A stretch of DNA of 64,000 nt, taken from NCBI GenBank assembly GCA_003427395.1, contig BFEA01000111.1, forward strand, positions 1,255,035 through 1,319,034, in the 5' to 3' direction. This DNA is from Chara braunii. Its lineage: Eukaryota; Streptophyta; Charophyceae; Charales; Characeae. Shown one piece after another: positions 1-10,323 of the stretch (the stretch's first letter is position 1; every line of letters starts with the position of its first letter). The notes under the pieces were generated by a model that had not been told where the DNA came from, searched no databases, and was given only the letters and a program-made list of their open reading frames with translations. The translations under genes were made by a program, and so were the position numbers.

Positions 1-42
1 TTTGGTAGAACATACGTAGATACACTGCTAGTAGTTTAGAGC

Positions 43-462
43 TTGAAATGCCCTTTTCTTGACCGTGTGTGGGGTGGTACAACCCTTAGTAGCTTGCTAT
101 TCGTTTTTGAGTTTTCTGTTTTTGTTTTTTTCCCCCTCTTGCGATCCAAGAATCTGACCTCGATCTGCGTGAGTTTTGCAATATCAGGAACAAGGAGTTT
201 TGGGAGGTCGTGGGTGGAAAGAAGGGTATTGCGAGTCGAGGATATGTGGGACGACCTGCATAAAGCTTGGAAGAGTTTGGAGGAACCAAAAGTTAAATTG
301 GGGAGACTATGGCATGTGGAATCAAGGAGAGAGGCCCTAATCCAGGGTATACTAGAGGATTGGAGACAGTTGGTATGCATAGTGGTGGCTCAAGGAAAGG
401 CGGAGGTGCGGGGGAGGCAGAAGGAGGAAGGGATTACTCGCAATTCCTTAGTGTTTAAGTAG
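43..462 (+). other. Unrecognised ORF at window edge, possibly decayed LINE coding sequence
   Basis: This 139-codon ORF has no family I recognise. Its second half (from about residue 65) is rich in Trp, Arg, Glu and Lys, including WDDLHKAWKSL. It lies in the same frame as the LINE reverse-transcriptase tail further downstream (805-1368), so it may be an eroded part of the same element. The first 60 codons are Phe/Leu-rich and do not look like a folded soluble domain. It could equally be a chance ORF. Confidence 0.2.
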
Positions 463-804
463 GAACGAGACACTCCGAACTTCGGGCTCATGGAGGAAGT
501 GAGAGTCTTCATGAAATTCTCTGCAGGTCGAAACCCTCGGTTGGTACTGTACATGGATGGCACTCCAATTAGACGAATGCGCTAAGATGTGGGCCTATAC
601 GGTTGGCCAAGGACAAGGGGACAAGCCGAACTCTACCAATACTCCTCTAAGCTTGGAATGGCAATGCAATGACTCAGTGGAAGTACATCTTGGAAGATAC
701 TGGAGGTCCGCCCCAGATCGCTCTCAGGCTCGACACTATCCATCGAGTATTATGAAGATAAATGGAAGATTTGCAGGATGCTACCAAGTAAGAAAACATC
801 GGCA

Positions 805-1368
805 ATGGTATGGCTGATAGCTCATGCAGCCCCATTAGATGCAGTGTCACTGTTCACCTGAGGAATGGAGGTGGAGGTGAGATGTGTCAGATGCCACAAG
901 CAACCAGAAGATGCACTACGTTTGTGGGGCACCTGCCCACTATCTTTTCGTCTCTGGAGATGGTGGGCGCACCACTGGAAGGCTCTGGGTGACCCAAAAG
1001 AAGTGGAATGGGATCTGGAGTAGGCGGTGACAGGGCAACTAAAACACCCGTTAGTAAGCGGGAAAGGTTGGGGTTACGTGGCATCTGCAATACGGTCGTT
1101 GGTAGTCTGGTGGATATGGAAGGAGAGGAATTCGGTCCTGTTCCAGCGGAAATACTTCTCAGACCCAGAGTTGAAGAGTGGGATGAAGATTATGCTCAGA
1201 CACATGATCACGGTGGACTGGAGGAACAAAGTCATATTCAAAACAGGGTCAAGGCGGTCCAGAGCGAGGTTGTGGTTCCTTCGGTCATGGGCAAAAAAAA
1301 ATAGACTGGTGGCTGTTTCGGTTGCAACAGGGAAACTGGTGTGGTGTCCATGGTTGATAACAGATTAG
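805..1368 (+). pseudogene. C-terminal remnant of a LINE (non-LTR retrotransposon) ORF2
   Basis: The frame beginning near 805 reads through a zinc-knuckle-like CVRCHKQPEDALRLWGTCP and then LWRWWAHHW. After an in-frame TAG at 1021-1023 it continues with VVWWIWKERNSVLF and a basic tail ending at 1368. The CxxC...CP spacing followed by a WxxWKERN block is the usual layout of the region after the reverse transcriptase in plant L1-type LINEs (RVT zinc-binding region). No RT catalytic YADD block is visible, so this is a 5'-truncated or eroded copy. Alternative: part of a longer element whose 5' end lies outside the window. Family-level identification is fairly secure; subfamily is not. Confidence 0.55.
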
Positions 1369-1372
1369 TTTA

Positions 1373-2040
1373 GTGAATGGGTAAGGGGGTTAAGGGAGGG
1401 GTTAAGTTGCTAAAAGGGATGATTTTGCGCGAAATTAGATCATAGAGGGGGAATTCACGAGTAATGTAGGCGTATAAAGGGGAGTGGTAGAGGGGGAGAA
1501 GCAGACAATTCATGTTACAAGGCTGAACCAACATGTCGCTCGGTGGCTCTGTTTTGCCTTGTCCGGGTGGCAATTAGGTCCCAGGTCCACAATAGGGCCA
1601 AGACCCGACTGGTACGAGCGAGCAGTTTAGACAATAGATCGTTGTTTCACAGGCCAGGTTGGACTGGTTCCTGCACTATGCTTTTTTTCTGTCCAAAGCC
1701 ATGTTGGACTGGCACTAGCGATTAATGGAAGGCAAAAAATTCGGGGTTTTTCGCCGCGTTGCTACTAAGGCAAAAAAAAAAAACGAAAAAATAAAAATCA
1801 AGAGTACTATAAAACCCTTTTCCAAGTAGCTTTCGGAGTTCGCCAAAGCCTTTTTTGAGTCTGCTGTTTTTGCTGAGTTTTTGTTACTGCTCCAAATACG
1901 GTGAAACTGAATACAGATATACCCTAAAGCACATATATAACAGGCAAAAAGCAAAACCGAGAAAAAAGTAAAAATTCATATGGCAGTTTCGATGAAAAAT
2001 CCGCCAAAATTCGCCAAATTTTGGGCCTTTCATTAACCGC
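1373..2040. other. No gene seen; LINE 3' flank
   Basis: This stretch follows the LINE remnant. It contains purine-rich runs, a short poly(A) near 1770-1783 and no convincing coding sequence. Part of it may be LINE 3' UTR. Confidence 0.4.
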
Positions 2041-2172
2041 TTCTCAGTTCCGCTCCGGGTAGAATTGTGAAGACCCCGGCCTCTAAAATTGCATTTGAAT
2101 AAACCAGACGATTTAAAAAAAATAATAATAATAATAAAAAAAAAATAATAATAAAAAATAATAATAATAAAA
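2041..2172 (+). mobile_element. Retroposon copy with conserved CCGGG...CCCCGGCC box and A-rich tail
   Basis: The box CTCCGGGTAGAATTGTGA (from 2053) continues directly into AGACCCCGGCCTC (ends 2083), then about 30 bp of unique sequence and an A-rich (AAT)n tail at 2114-2170. The same box plus A-tail recurs at 31649, 44411 and 45292 (plus) and 38414 (minus). This makes it a dispersed retroposed family: either a SINE or the 3' end of a 5'-truncated LINE. Confidence 0.5.
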
Positions 2173-2184
2173 TTGGGCTCCATC

Positions 2185-2640
2185 CAACAGCCTAGCTCAG
2201 TTGGCTAGGCACGCAAGTGGCGTTCAGGAGGTTGTGGGTTCAATCCCCATTACCGCCTATGGCCCTCTTGGTGCCAACCAACTGGATAATCAGCTGGATA
2301 CTCCCAGTTGGTATCAGTAAGGTCTTCAGCCAGCACGGGTGTAAGTGGGCGCGCGATCGGGTTGCGTGTGGTGTGTGTGACAGTGTTGGCTTTAGACAAC
2401 CATCTAGAAGGCAGCCCATCCCCTACTTCATAAGACCTTTGCCAAACTTACTGTCTATAACATAAATCATGCTATCCCAGTAAGGTCTTCAGCCAACACG
2501 GGTGTGAGTGGGCGCGTTACCGGGTTGCGTGTGGTGTGTGTGACAGTGTTGGCTTTAGACAACCATCCAGAAGGCTGCCCATCCCCTACTTCATAAGACC
2601 TTTGCCAAGCTTACTGTCTAGAACATAAATCATGCTACCC
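2185..2640 (+). mobile_element. tRNA-derived SINE with duplicated body
   Basis: The 5' head carries an RNA polymerase III A box (TAGCTCAGTTGG, 2193-2204) and B box (GGTTCAATCCC, 2237-2247), 32 bp apart, as in tRNA genes. No matching acceptor stem closes the structure, so it is not a functional tRNA gene. The body contains a near-identical tandem duplication of about 163 bp: 2315-2477 and 2478-2640, each starting CAGTAAGGTCTTCAGCC. A diverged copy with the same head and body lies on the minus strand at about 33130-33398, which supports a mobile SINE family rather than a single relic. Confidence 0.6.
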
Positions 2641-3019
2641 GAATGGCCGCATCCCCGCGTCAATCGCCGTATAACGGTGTCTTGTTGGGGGTTAATTGGA
2701 GGTGGAATAGATTTCGTGGTTGAGATTCTTGGAGGGCGAGGCCGGGAGCGCTGTGCCCCGCCGGTACGATTCTGCCGGCACGTGTAGCGGGTGGTGGTAC
2801 GCAGCACGGGATGGCAAGGTGCGGCGACGAGTGGCGAAGGGGAGCAGCAACGAGCGGCGCGAGGGAAGAAGGCGGGGTTGATGGCGGCAGTTTGGTCTGT
2901 TTGGGCAGCGTTTTCGCAAAGTGGTGGGAACGAGTGGGGCGTGGTGATGGCGAGGGTGATGGGGGTAAGGGTGGTAGGGTGTGGGCTGTGGAGGGCTGCG
3001 CTGCTAGGGTATGATATGG

Positions 3020-3420
3020 GGTTCAGAACTGCCTAGTAATGAGATGTCATGGAGCATTTCCCCCGTGACAGGGCTTCGTGGGCGCAACTGGGAGGAAAGA
3101 GTACTGCAAGCATGGTGAGGGTGGTGGTGCTTTGGACGATGACATCTTCAGAACTGCCTAGTACTGAGGTGTGCGTTTCCCCGGTGACAGGGCTNNNNNN
3201 NNNNNNNNNNNNNNNNNNNNNNNNNNNNNNNNNNNNNNNNNNNNNNNNNNNNNNNNNNNNNNNNNNNNNNNNNNNNNNNNNNNNNNNNNNNNNNNNNNNN
3301 NNNNCTGAGGTGTGCGTTTCCCCGGTGACAGGGCTTCGTGGGTGCAGCTGGAAGGAAATAGTACTGCAAGCATGGTGAGGGTGGTGGTGCTTTGGACGAC
3401 GACATCCCTCCATCTCTCTG
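3020..3420. repeat. Tandem repeat (about 125-bp unit) interrupted by assembly gap
   Basis: GAACTGCCTAGTA begins units at 3026 and 3151. The segment CCCCGGTGACAGGGCT flanks the 110-N gap (3195-3304) on both sides, and CTGCAAGCATGGTGAGGGTG occurs before and after it. The gap therefore sits inside a tandem array whose real copy number is unknown. ORFs across it contain only the repeat and Ns, so I do not call a gene. Confidence 0.75.
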
Positions 3421-4770
3421 GACTAACCTGCGAGGGGCGGCTGGCAGGTTCAGCGGTTGGGCTCGCAACGTGGTTGCCATGGTCCGTTTTATCTTCGTCG
3501 ACTGGCCTTTGAGGATGGTCGAGTGAGTGTCGACTACAAGGTGGCCAGTTTTGCTCGCAAAGCCAATGAAGGAGGAGGTGGGGTTTGGAGGGGGGAGGGA
3601 TGGTTTATGAAGAGTTGGGACTTGGGGTACTCTTTCTCCAGCTATGCTTTTGTCTTTCTAAGATGATTGTTCTGATTGAGTAGATTTTGTCTGATAGGAT
3701 TTTGCTCCAGTATGTAGTTCCTTTTTCAGTTCTTGATTAATATCTGATTCTTATATTTTGATTTTCATCCATTTAAACCGTGCTCTTCTGGTTATATCTG
3801 TTAAATGATGTTCCTATTTGATTAGGCAATGAGAATTTTATTTTCACGATTCCTTTAAATTCCAATAATCTATTACAATTGTCAATTCTTAAGTCCAATA
3901 CAATTGCAAATTCGAAGTCTTTAATCAGACTTGTTTTTGATAGATTCGCAACTCTGAATGTTTTACCAATATAAGTTCTATGTTTGACTCTTCTAAAATC
4001 CAAATCCCTTTCAGCACCATCATTGTTGATTGACTTCTAAACTTTTATTCCTTAATTCCTAGGATTCCTAGGTTCTGTGGATCTTTGGGATGGTCTCCAA
4101 AATTTGGCTAAAATCTATTTCTAGAAATTGGTTGGTGAATCCAACCTCGTGCATGTTGTGACAGACTAATTTAGGTCAAGTCCTTGTTTACTTAGGCTAT
4201 ATTCTTGTCTACCAAAGTTCTGGGAGAGTTTAGTGTCATCGAATCTGGAATCCGGGTTGAGGTGATGCTTGGCTGTTCAGTTGATGCTGCGCTATCTGCC
4301 TTCCACCCCTCTGTTTTCGGATGACCGAGTTGGAACGATGCTGGTTGGAGCTGCGGGTTAGGTCGTGCTGCCCTATAACTAGAGCGTGACGAGGGCTCTG
4401 GAGGCCTGGTAAGAGGTCCAAGGAACTGCCTAAGGGGGGAGGTGGTTCTGTGGCTGTTTGGGGCTGGTATCAAGGCGACGCGGGCCGGAGCCGAGGTGGG
4501 TCGTTCCACCCCGTAACCTAATAGATGGGAGTTTTCTGCGGTAGGCATCGCGCTACCTCGTCACTAGCAGATAGGGTTGTGAGGCCTTGAAGAGTCTTGA
4601 TATTGAGGAGGGAGGTCGATGCCGGTTTGAGGTTGGGATAGTTGAGTGTCAACCTACCTGGGTTTTGGTTTTGCTGCTTTCTCTCGGAAAGATGTCTTTA
4701 TAGTGTTCAGATTTTGCTACTACCTATTACTACCTATTACTACCCTTTGTGAGTGGACTTCTTCTATTCC
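3421..4770. other. No gene seen
   Basis: The AT-rich part (3660-4190) and the more GC-balanced part (4190-4640) hold only short ORFs with no recognisable domain. A segment near 4550-4590 (CTAGCAGATAGGGTTGTGAGGCC) loosely resembles sequences at 44930 and 45050, hinting at an old dispersed repeat. Confidence 0.35.
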
Positions 4771-5160
4771 TCTTCTTCGAACTATGTGGTGGAGGAGGTC
4801 GGCTCGTCGAAGGAAGACGAATAGTAGAAAGTCTACTCTCAACCACTATGGGACTGGGTAGGTTGTTTGTCTACTGTTCGTATCTTCCGAACTATGTGGT
4901 GGAGGAGGTCGGCTCGTTGGAAGACGATGAAGAGTAGGGGGTAAGTGGGAGGGACCTCTGATGACTTCTGTGTAGGCTGTTCTTGCTTCATCCCGCGAAC
5001 TATGTGGTGGAGGAGGTCGGCTCGTCGCGAGATGAAGAAGACTGCTGCATGCTGCTGCTCCCTGCGATACCCTGTGAATTCATCTCCTGCTGCTGTTACT
5101 TCATCCGGCGAACTACGTGGTGGAGGAGGTCAGCTCGTCGCTGGAAGAAGAAGGCAGTAG
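4770..5160. repeat. Four-copy tandem repeat, about 110-bp period
   Basis: Copies start at about 4778, 4888, 4996 and 5109. Each begins CGAACTATGTGGTGGAGG (CTACG in the last) and continues AGGTCGGCTCGTCG or a close variant. Spacings are 110, 108 and 113 bp. The core is best conserved; linkers have diverged. Short ORFs across it merely translate the repeat. Confidence 0.75.
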
Positions 5161-5407
5161 AGAGAGTTTGCAAGGATATGCAATGGCCTAGTAGATGGGT
5201 GGATATTACGCGTCCTACTAGTGAGGGGGCTAGCTAGTAGGATAGGAATAGGGCACAGCTAGGTCTTGCTGGAGTGGGGTACAGAGGTTTTTGAGGAGGT
5301 TCAATGAGCAGTTTAATGAGCAGTTGGTCAAAGGTCTGTAGTATACGCAGGTTTCCTGAAAATTCCTTGACGATTTTCCAAAAACGTTTTCTGAAGGTAC
5401 CCGTTAT

Positions 5408-5458
5408 GGGACGCTGGGCCCGGTTCCCAGTTGAAAAAAAAAAAAAAAAAAATGGGTT

Positions 5459-5489
<31 letters not shown>
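5408..5489 (+). mobile_element. Short retroposon fragment with double poly(A)
   Basis: GGGACGCTGGGCCCGGTTCC (5408 on) is the upstream box of the CCGGG-box retroposon family seen elsewhere in the window. Here it runs within a few bases into two long A runs (5434-5451 and 5460-5489). It is a severely shortened copy or internal priming product. Confidence 0.45.
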
Positions 5490-5491
<2 letters not shown>

Positions 5492-6599
5492 ATCCTACCT
5501 TTTAACTTCACTCATACCCAAACCAAGCCCTTGAGACTAGACTTAGAGCCGAGGGGGAAAAGGGGTCTGGGAAATCCGATAGTGGTCGTAAAGGGATTGC
5601 TGGGTCTATCATAGTCCAGTCATTAAAAGCAAGCTTATAATCCCAACTCAGATCTTCCTTTTCACCTCCTTGCCCCTTCCCATTCAACCTTCCCCATCTT
5701 CCGCCCTTGGGTTCCTCCTAGCCAGCATTGGTTGAATCTTTGAATGTGTTGAAGGATTTATTTTCGTGAGGATATAAATTGTTCGGTTGACAGGAGGAGA
5801 GCAGGGGGCCATGCCAATCTAGAGCAGGGGGCCATGCTAATCTTCCTTCGTCTGTATCGTTCTCCACAAATAGAACGGAGGGGAAAAAAAAAAAAAAAAA
5901 AAACACGAAACAACCCGTTTCTTTTTGGTCTTTGGGCCAAGTGGCACTAGCAGCGTTGAGTTTTCTCAACAACGCCCAAATCGGGACGTGTTACGGAAAT
6001 TGGGCAGTTCAGGAAACTCAATGTGATTTTGTGCACCTCAGGACAAACACGTCCAGATTCAGACGTCGAGGAAACTCAACCCTGCTAGTGGGACTTGGCC
6101 CCAGGGGCTGTGATAAATAATTGATTGAAACATTTTTCTCTCAATTTTCATACATGCAAGCACGTCGTGCGGTGATTTGCGGACCGTTGGCGCTCAAGCG
6201 CACCCCAACGAAGCGGCGCACGACCTGCGCGGCGCACGAAGGCCCAGGCCAAACTCAAAAAAAAAAAAAAGCCGCGGGATGTCGATTCATCCCTGGGCCC
6301 AAAAATTAAAAAAGATGGATTTGGGGCCCAAATTGTTTTTTTTCGGGCCGGTACCTTTTTCATAGTTTTCGCAGGTAGATACTGGCAGGGTTTGTGCGGG
6401 CCGTTTACTCATTGCAGCCGCCTCCAGTCCACTCCGGGGGCTAAGAGATACTGACCGTAGATAGCAAAGATCAACGGCGGAAATCTCCTAATTTGTGCAA
6501 GTGGGACCTCGCCCCGGAAAGCAGCGCCGTCAGTCTCCCGCTACGAGCAGCGCCGACCTCCCCCTGCATATGCATCGTCACGACCATCGCCGGCTTCAA
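5490..6599. other. No gene seen; A- and T-runs and old repeats
   Basis: This stretch contains poly(A) tracts at about 5884-5902 and 6257-6270 and no ORF with domain-like composition. TAGAGCAGGGGGCCATGC occurs twice in tandem near 5804-5840. Confidence 0.35.
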
Positions 6600-8060
6600 C
6601 CCTCCTCGAAGGTGAGTCTTTACCATCCCTCCTGCCCTCCCTCGAACTCACCTCCTCCTCCTCCTCCTCCTCCCCCTCCTCCTCCTCCTCCACATCTTCC
6701 CCTTCTCCTCCTCCTCCTCCTCCTCCTCGTCTCGGTATTGTCCTTTCCTTTTTTATTTTTTTTCCGTAGTATCGGATCTTATACTCGGAGCTTTGATAGT
6801 ATCTCGGACTATCTCCTCGTCTTCTCCGCCTCCTCCTCGTCCCTCCTCCATCTCTCCTCCTCGTCACTTCCTCCTTCACCTCTCATCAGCCTCCCCTCCT
6901 CGTGCATCTTTCCTTCTCCTCCTCCTCCTCCTCCTCCTCCTCCTGCTGTCCTCCTCGGCCTCCTCCTTGTCAAGGTCTCGTCACCTTTTCTTGTGTGAAC
7001 TTCGATTTGTGTTGGTATCACCTCCTCTACCTTTAGTCGGCCATCTTTCCTCCTCGTCCTCCTCCGTCCCTCCTCGTCCATCTTTCCTCCTCCACCTCTC
7101 CATCTCTTCTCCGCCATCTCTCCATCTCTACTCTTCCACCTCTCATCCTCCTTGCCACGGCCTCGTCACTTTTTTTTTTTTTTTTTTTTTAATGGAAACT
7201 TTGAAATTCGAACTGTGATGGTATCTCGTCGTCCTCCTCCTCCTCTGTCTCCTCGTCCTTCTCCTCCATCCCTCCTCGTCCATCTTTCGTCCTCCATCTC
7301 TGCATTTCTCCTCCACCTCTCATCCTCCTTGTCACCGCCTCGTCACTTTTTTATTTTAGTATTTTTATATATTTTAGTATTTTTATAATGGAAACTCTGA
7401 AGTACAAACTGTGATGGTATTTCCTCGTCGTCCTCCTCGTCCATGTCTCGTCGTCCTTCTCCTCCATCCCTCCTCGTCCATCTCTCCTCCTCCATCTCTC
7501 CATCTCCACTCCTCCATCTCTCCATCTCCCCTCCTCCATCTCTCCATCTCCCCACCTCCACCTCTCATCCTCCTTGTCACGGCCTCGTCAGTTCATTTTT
7601 TTTGTGGACACCTCGAACTGTGATGGTATCTCGTCGTCGTCCTCCTCCTTCTCCTTCTCCATATCTCCTTGTCCTTCTCCTCCATCCCTCCTCGTCCACC
7701 TTTCCACCTCCATCTCTCCATCTCATCCTCCTCATCACGGTTTCGTCACTTTTTTCTTTGTTTTTACTGGAAACTTCTGTGTTCGAACTGTGATGGTATT
7801 TGTCCTCATCCTTATCACGTCGTCGTCGTCGTTGTCCTCGTCCATTTGTCCTCCTCACCTCCTCCTCCTCATCCTCCTTCTCATCCTCCTTCTCCATCTC
7901 CTCATCTTCCTCCTCCATCTCATCTCCTCCTTGTCATGCCCTCGTAACTTTTTTTTTTTCTTTTTTTTTTGAAAGGAACTCTGCAAATCGAACTCCGATT
8001 GTGTTTCCTCCTCCTTGTCACGTTGTTGTCGTCACCTTTTTTTTCCATGGACATTTGGAA
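6600..8060 (+). repeat. Pyrimidine-rich minisatellite with about 200-bp higher-order unit
   Basis: The plus strand is almost entirely C/T (TCC, CTC and CCATCTC words) for about 1.4 kb. It is punctuated by a recurring linker related to CGAACTGTGATGGTAT (near 7205, 7403, 7612, 7782; diverged at 6997 and 7988) and a terminal GGCCTCGTCACTTTTT. Linkers recur about every 170-215 bp, so there are roughly six units. Long Pro/Ser-rich plus-strand and Glu/Arg-rich minus-strand ORFs here are translations of the repeat, not genes. Confidence 0.75.
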
Positions 8061-8619
8061 AAGCAATTGTTTCCGCTTCTGAAAGGCAATTTATCGCTTT
8101 TTTCTCCCCGTTGATGTTTTGCAAAAGCAGTGAAGTCCTATTTTCGTGGGGTTTTTGGGGGGTTAGGGGGCTAGGAGGGGGTGGAATAAGGCTGATATGA
8201 TGGGGTTTCATGGGGAGAGGGAAGGGGGTGGGGGATGTGCATTATTCGGAGTCGACACAGGACACGGCTGAGTTCTTGACTTCTCTTCTGCGGTTTTGTG
8301 TGCAGCTCACGATGACGAGCCACGTGTTCCGCTTTGGTAAAATGGCATGGCCATGAAGATGGGGTCCGTGAAGGAGGGGTTGACAAAAAAAGAAAAAAGA
8401 AAAAAAAAAGGAGGGGTTGAGGCAGGTGTTGATCCATGTGGCAAGGGCGAATGACGGCGGCAGCAGTCTTCCTACTAGTAGTGTGTCGAGTGTGGGTAGG
8501 GATAGAGGAAAGGTGATTGCTGCACCCACCTTGCAGTGATTATGAAAAAAAAAAAAAAAAAGAAAACAAGATTCTGGACAGGATATGGCCGCACCCGACA
8601 GCGCGCGACCCCGTGCGGT
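8061..8619. other. No gene seen
   Basis: This is G-rich and A-run-containing sequence between two repeat arrays, with poly(A) at 8545-8561 and no recognisable coding sequence. Confidence 0.35.
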
Positions 8620-8757
8620 CCTGTACGGTACGGGTACGGGCCTGTACGGAGGTTGGGGAGGTCCCGGACCGGAACCCGTACGGTACGGTACGGGTACGGG
8701 CCTGTACGGAGGTTGGGAAGGTCCCGGACCGGACCCCGTACGGCGCACCGGACGGTG
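8620..8757. repeat. Two-copy 66-bp repeat built from TACGG words
   Basis: Two head-to-tail units contain GGTACGGGTACGGGCCTGTA and then CGGAGGTTGGG, followed by AGGTCCCGGACCGGA. They differ by only a few substitutions. The units are themselves made of the partly palindromic word GTACGG. Similar TACGG-rich sequence recurs near 55540-55620. Confidence 0.75.
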
Positions 8758-10323
8758 CGGCGCGCAGTGCCGTTGCAAGTATGAATTTTTATAACTGGTT
8801 TTGGCTTCTGCTCTGCAATCTCTCTCCATGGCTATGGTGTGAATCTGCAGTCTCCAGTCTGCCTGTCATTAGAGATGAGTGGGTAAAATCCTTGTATAGT
8901 CCTCTTGTTTTCGTTTATTTATTAAATTTTATTTATTTTTCTTTTTTTTTTGTTTGTTTTTTGTAGTAGTATGCCCGCCAGCCCAGGACGGGATTCTGTT
9001 TCAGGGCGAAGTAAGTTGCAATGAATAAAGCTCTCAGCTGCCAGTTCAAGTAATGCAGCACTAACGGAGTTTAATTGGTCACAGGCCAATCAGATCTTCA
9101 CTCACAATCCTAAACCTCAACCCCAAAACCTTAATCCCAAGCTGATAACCGGTTCAGAAAGCCTGGGAATTCGATGTAGACTCTCTTGCAAACAGGCCGT
9201 GCCAGAGATAGGCATTTGTAGGCAGGTGTAAATGTGCAGCATGAAATTGTCACAGATAGGCCAATTTGTAGGCAAAATCTGTTCAAGAAGGTTCTGGAGG
9301 AGAGAGGGCATTCACTTTGGGCTTGCTTGTGTCATCCGGTGTTTGTCTGTGAGCAAATGGAAAGGGTTCTTGAAGAGGGTCATCCTGATGTTCAGGCTCC
9401 GTTGATGGCGATCTTTCCCTTTAGGGTATTGGGCATGCATGGGAGTTTGTTAAAACAGTTTGTGTGGATGTTGAGGCGGTTCAAAATAACACGTTGGGGT
9501 GATTCGTTCTGTGAAGGAAGGATGTACTTAGCTCACTCCAATCCTCTGCATTGGACAGCAGGTAGTCACTGACTGACATGGATCTCATTGTTTGGGCAGG
9601 TCCAAAGTGATGGTGGATGAGTGCATCAGGGATGATGAAAATCTGCCAAGATGGTTGGTCCATTGCAACACTGCACTGACGTACTTGTTTTGCCGTCCGT
9701 GATACAGTGGAGAAGACTTGGGACTTGTCCCCTCAGGAGGGGCGTCATGTCATCTTCAGCGTATCGTAGCCCCATCATTGCCATGTCTGTTTCCATTACG
9801 TCATGATGGGTTGTCGTTCTCACCCTAATGCAAGGTTTTGGGAAGGGTGGTTGGCAAAACAGTAAGGCCTCCCCTCCCATACTTGGGGTATGCGCACAAG
9901 AGGAGGAGGATTCGGCTATAGAGGAGAGGAGAGGAAGGAGTTGAAAGCAGAGAGGTTGGGAGGAAGATTCGGCTATAGAAGAGGGAGGAGTAGATGCCAA
10001 AAGAAAGAAGGGGGGACAAAGGTTTAAACTGGTGTGATTATTATCTTAGCCCTATCGGAGATGTTTGTTTGAGATAATAGATCCTTTGTTATTACAGTCT
10101 TTCAGAAAAGGTTGTGAGGGGTCAATTGTTGCTCTTTCCATCCTCGCCATTGGTGACAGGTGAACTGGATGAGGTATCCAGGTCAGCTACGTAGTCCAGG
10201 CTGCCACTGTGTATGGTGTGTAGCATTTACTCCTGGTGGTGGTGGTTTGGCAGGTTCCATCTTTTTTTGTTGTTCTTGCTTGTCTGACCAAAGCATTGAC
10301 GTGGAAAGCAAAGACAATGCACA
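8758..10323. other. Upstream region of the mannosidase gene; no gene seen
   Basis: No ORF here resembles a known protein. GCAGGTGTAAATGTGCAGCA (from 9223), continuing ATGAAATTGTCACAGA, duplicates with very few changes a segment inside the mannosidase coding sequence (from 10570). A short duplication GATTCGGCTATAGA occurs near 9908 and 9966. The segment may hold 5' UTR or promoter, but no TATA box or splice signals could be placed with confidence. Confidence 0.35.

Noticed and set aside
2191-2255. A functional tRNA gene
   Set aside because: A and B boxes are present, but no acceptor stem or credible anticodon arm closes the cloverleaf, and SINE body follows.
6495-7972. Several Pro/Ser-rich plus ORFs and Glu/Arg-rich minus ORFs
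   Set aside because: They are translations of a TCC/CTC minisatellite; all frames are open because the DNA lacks A on one strand.
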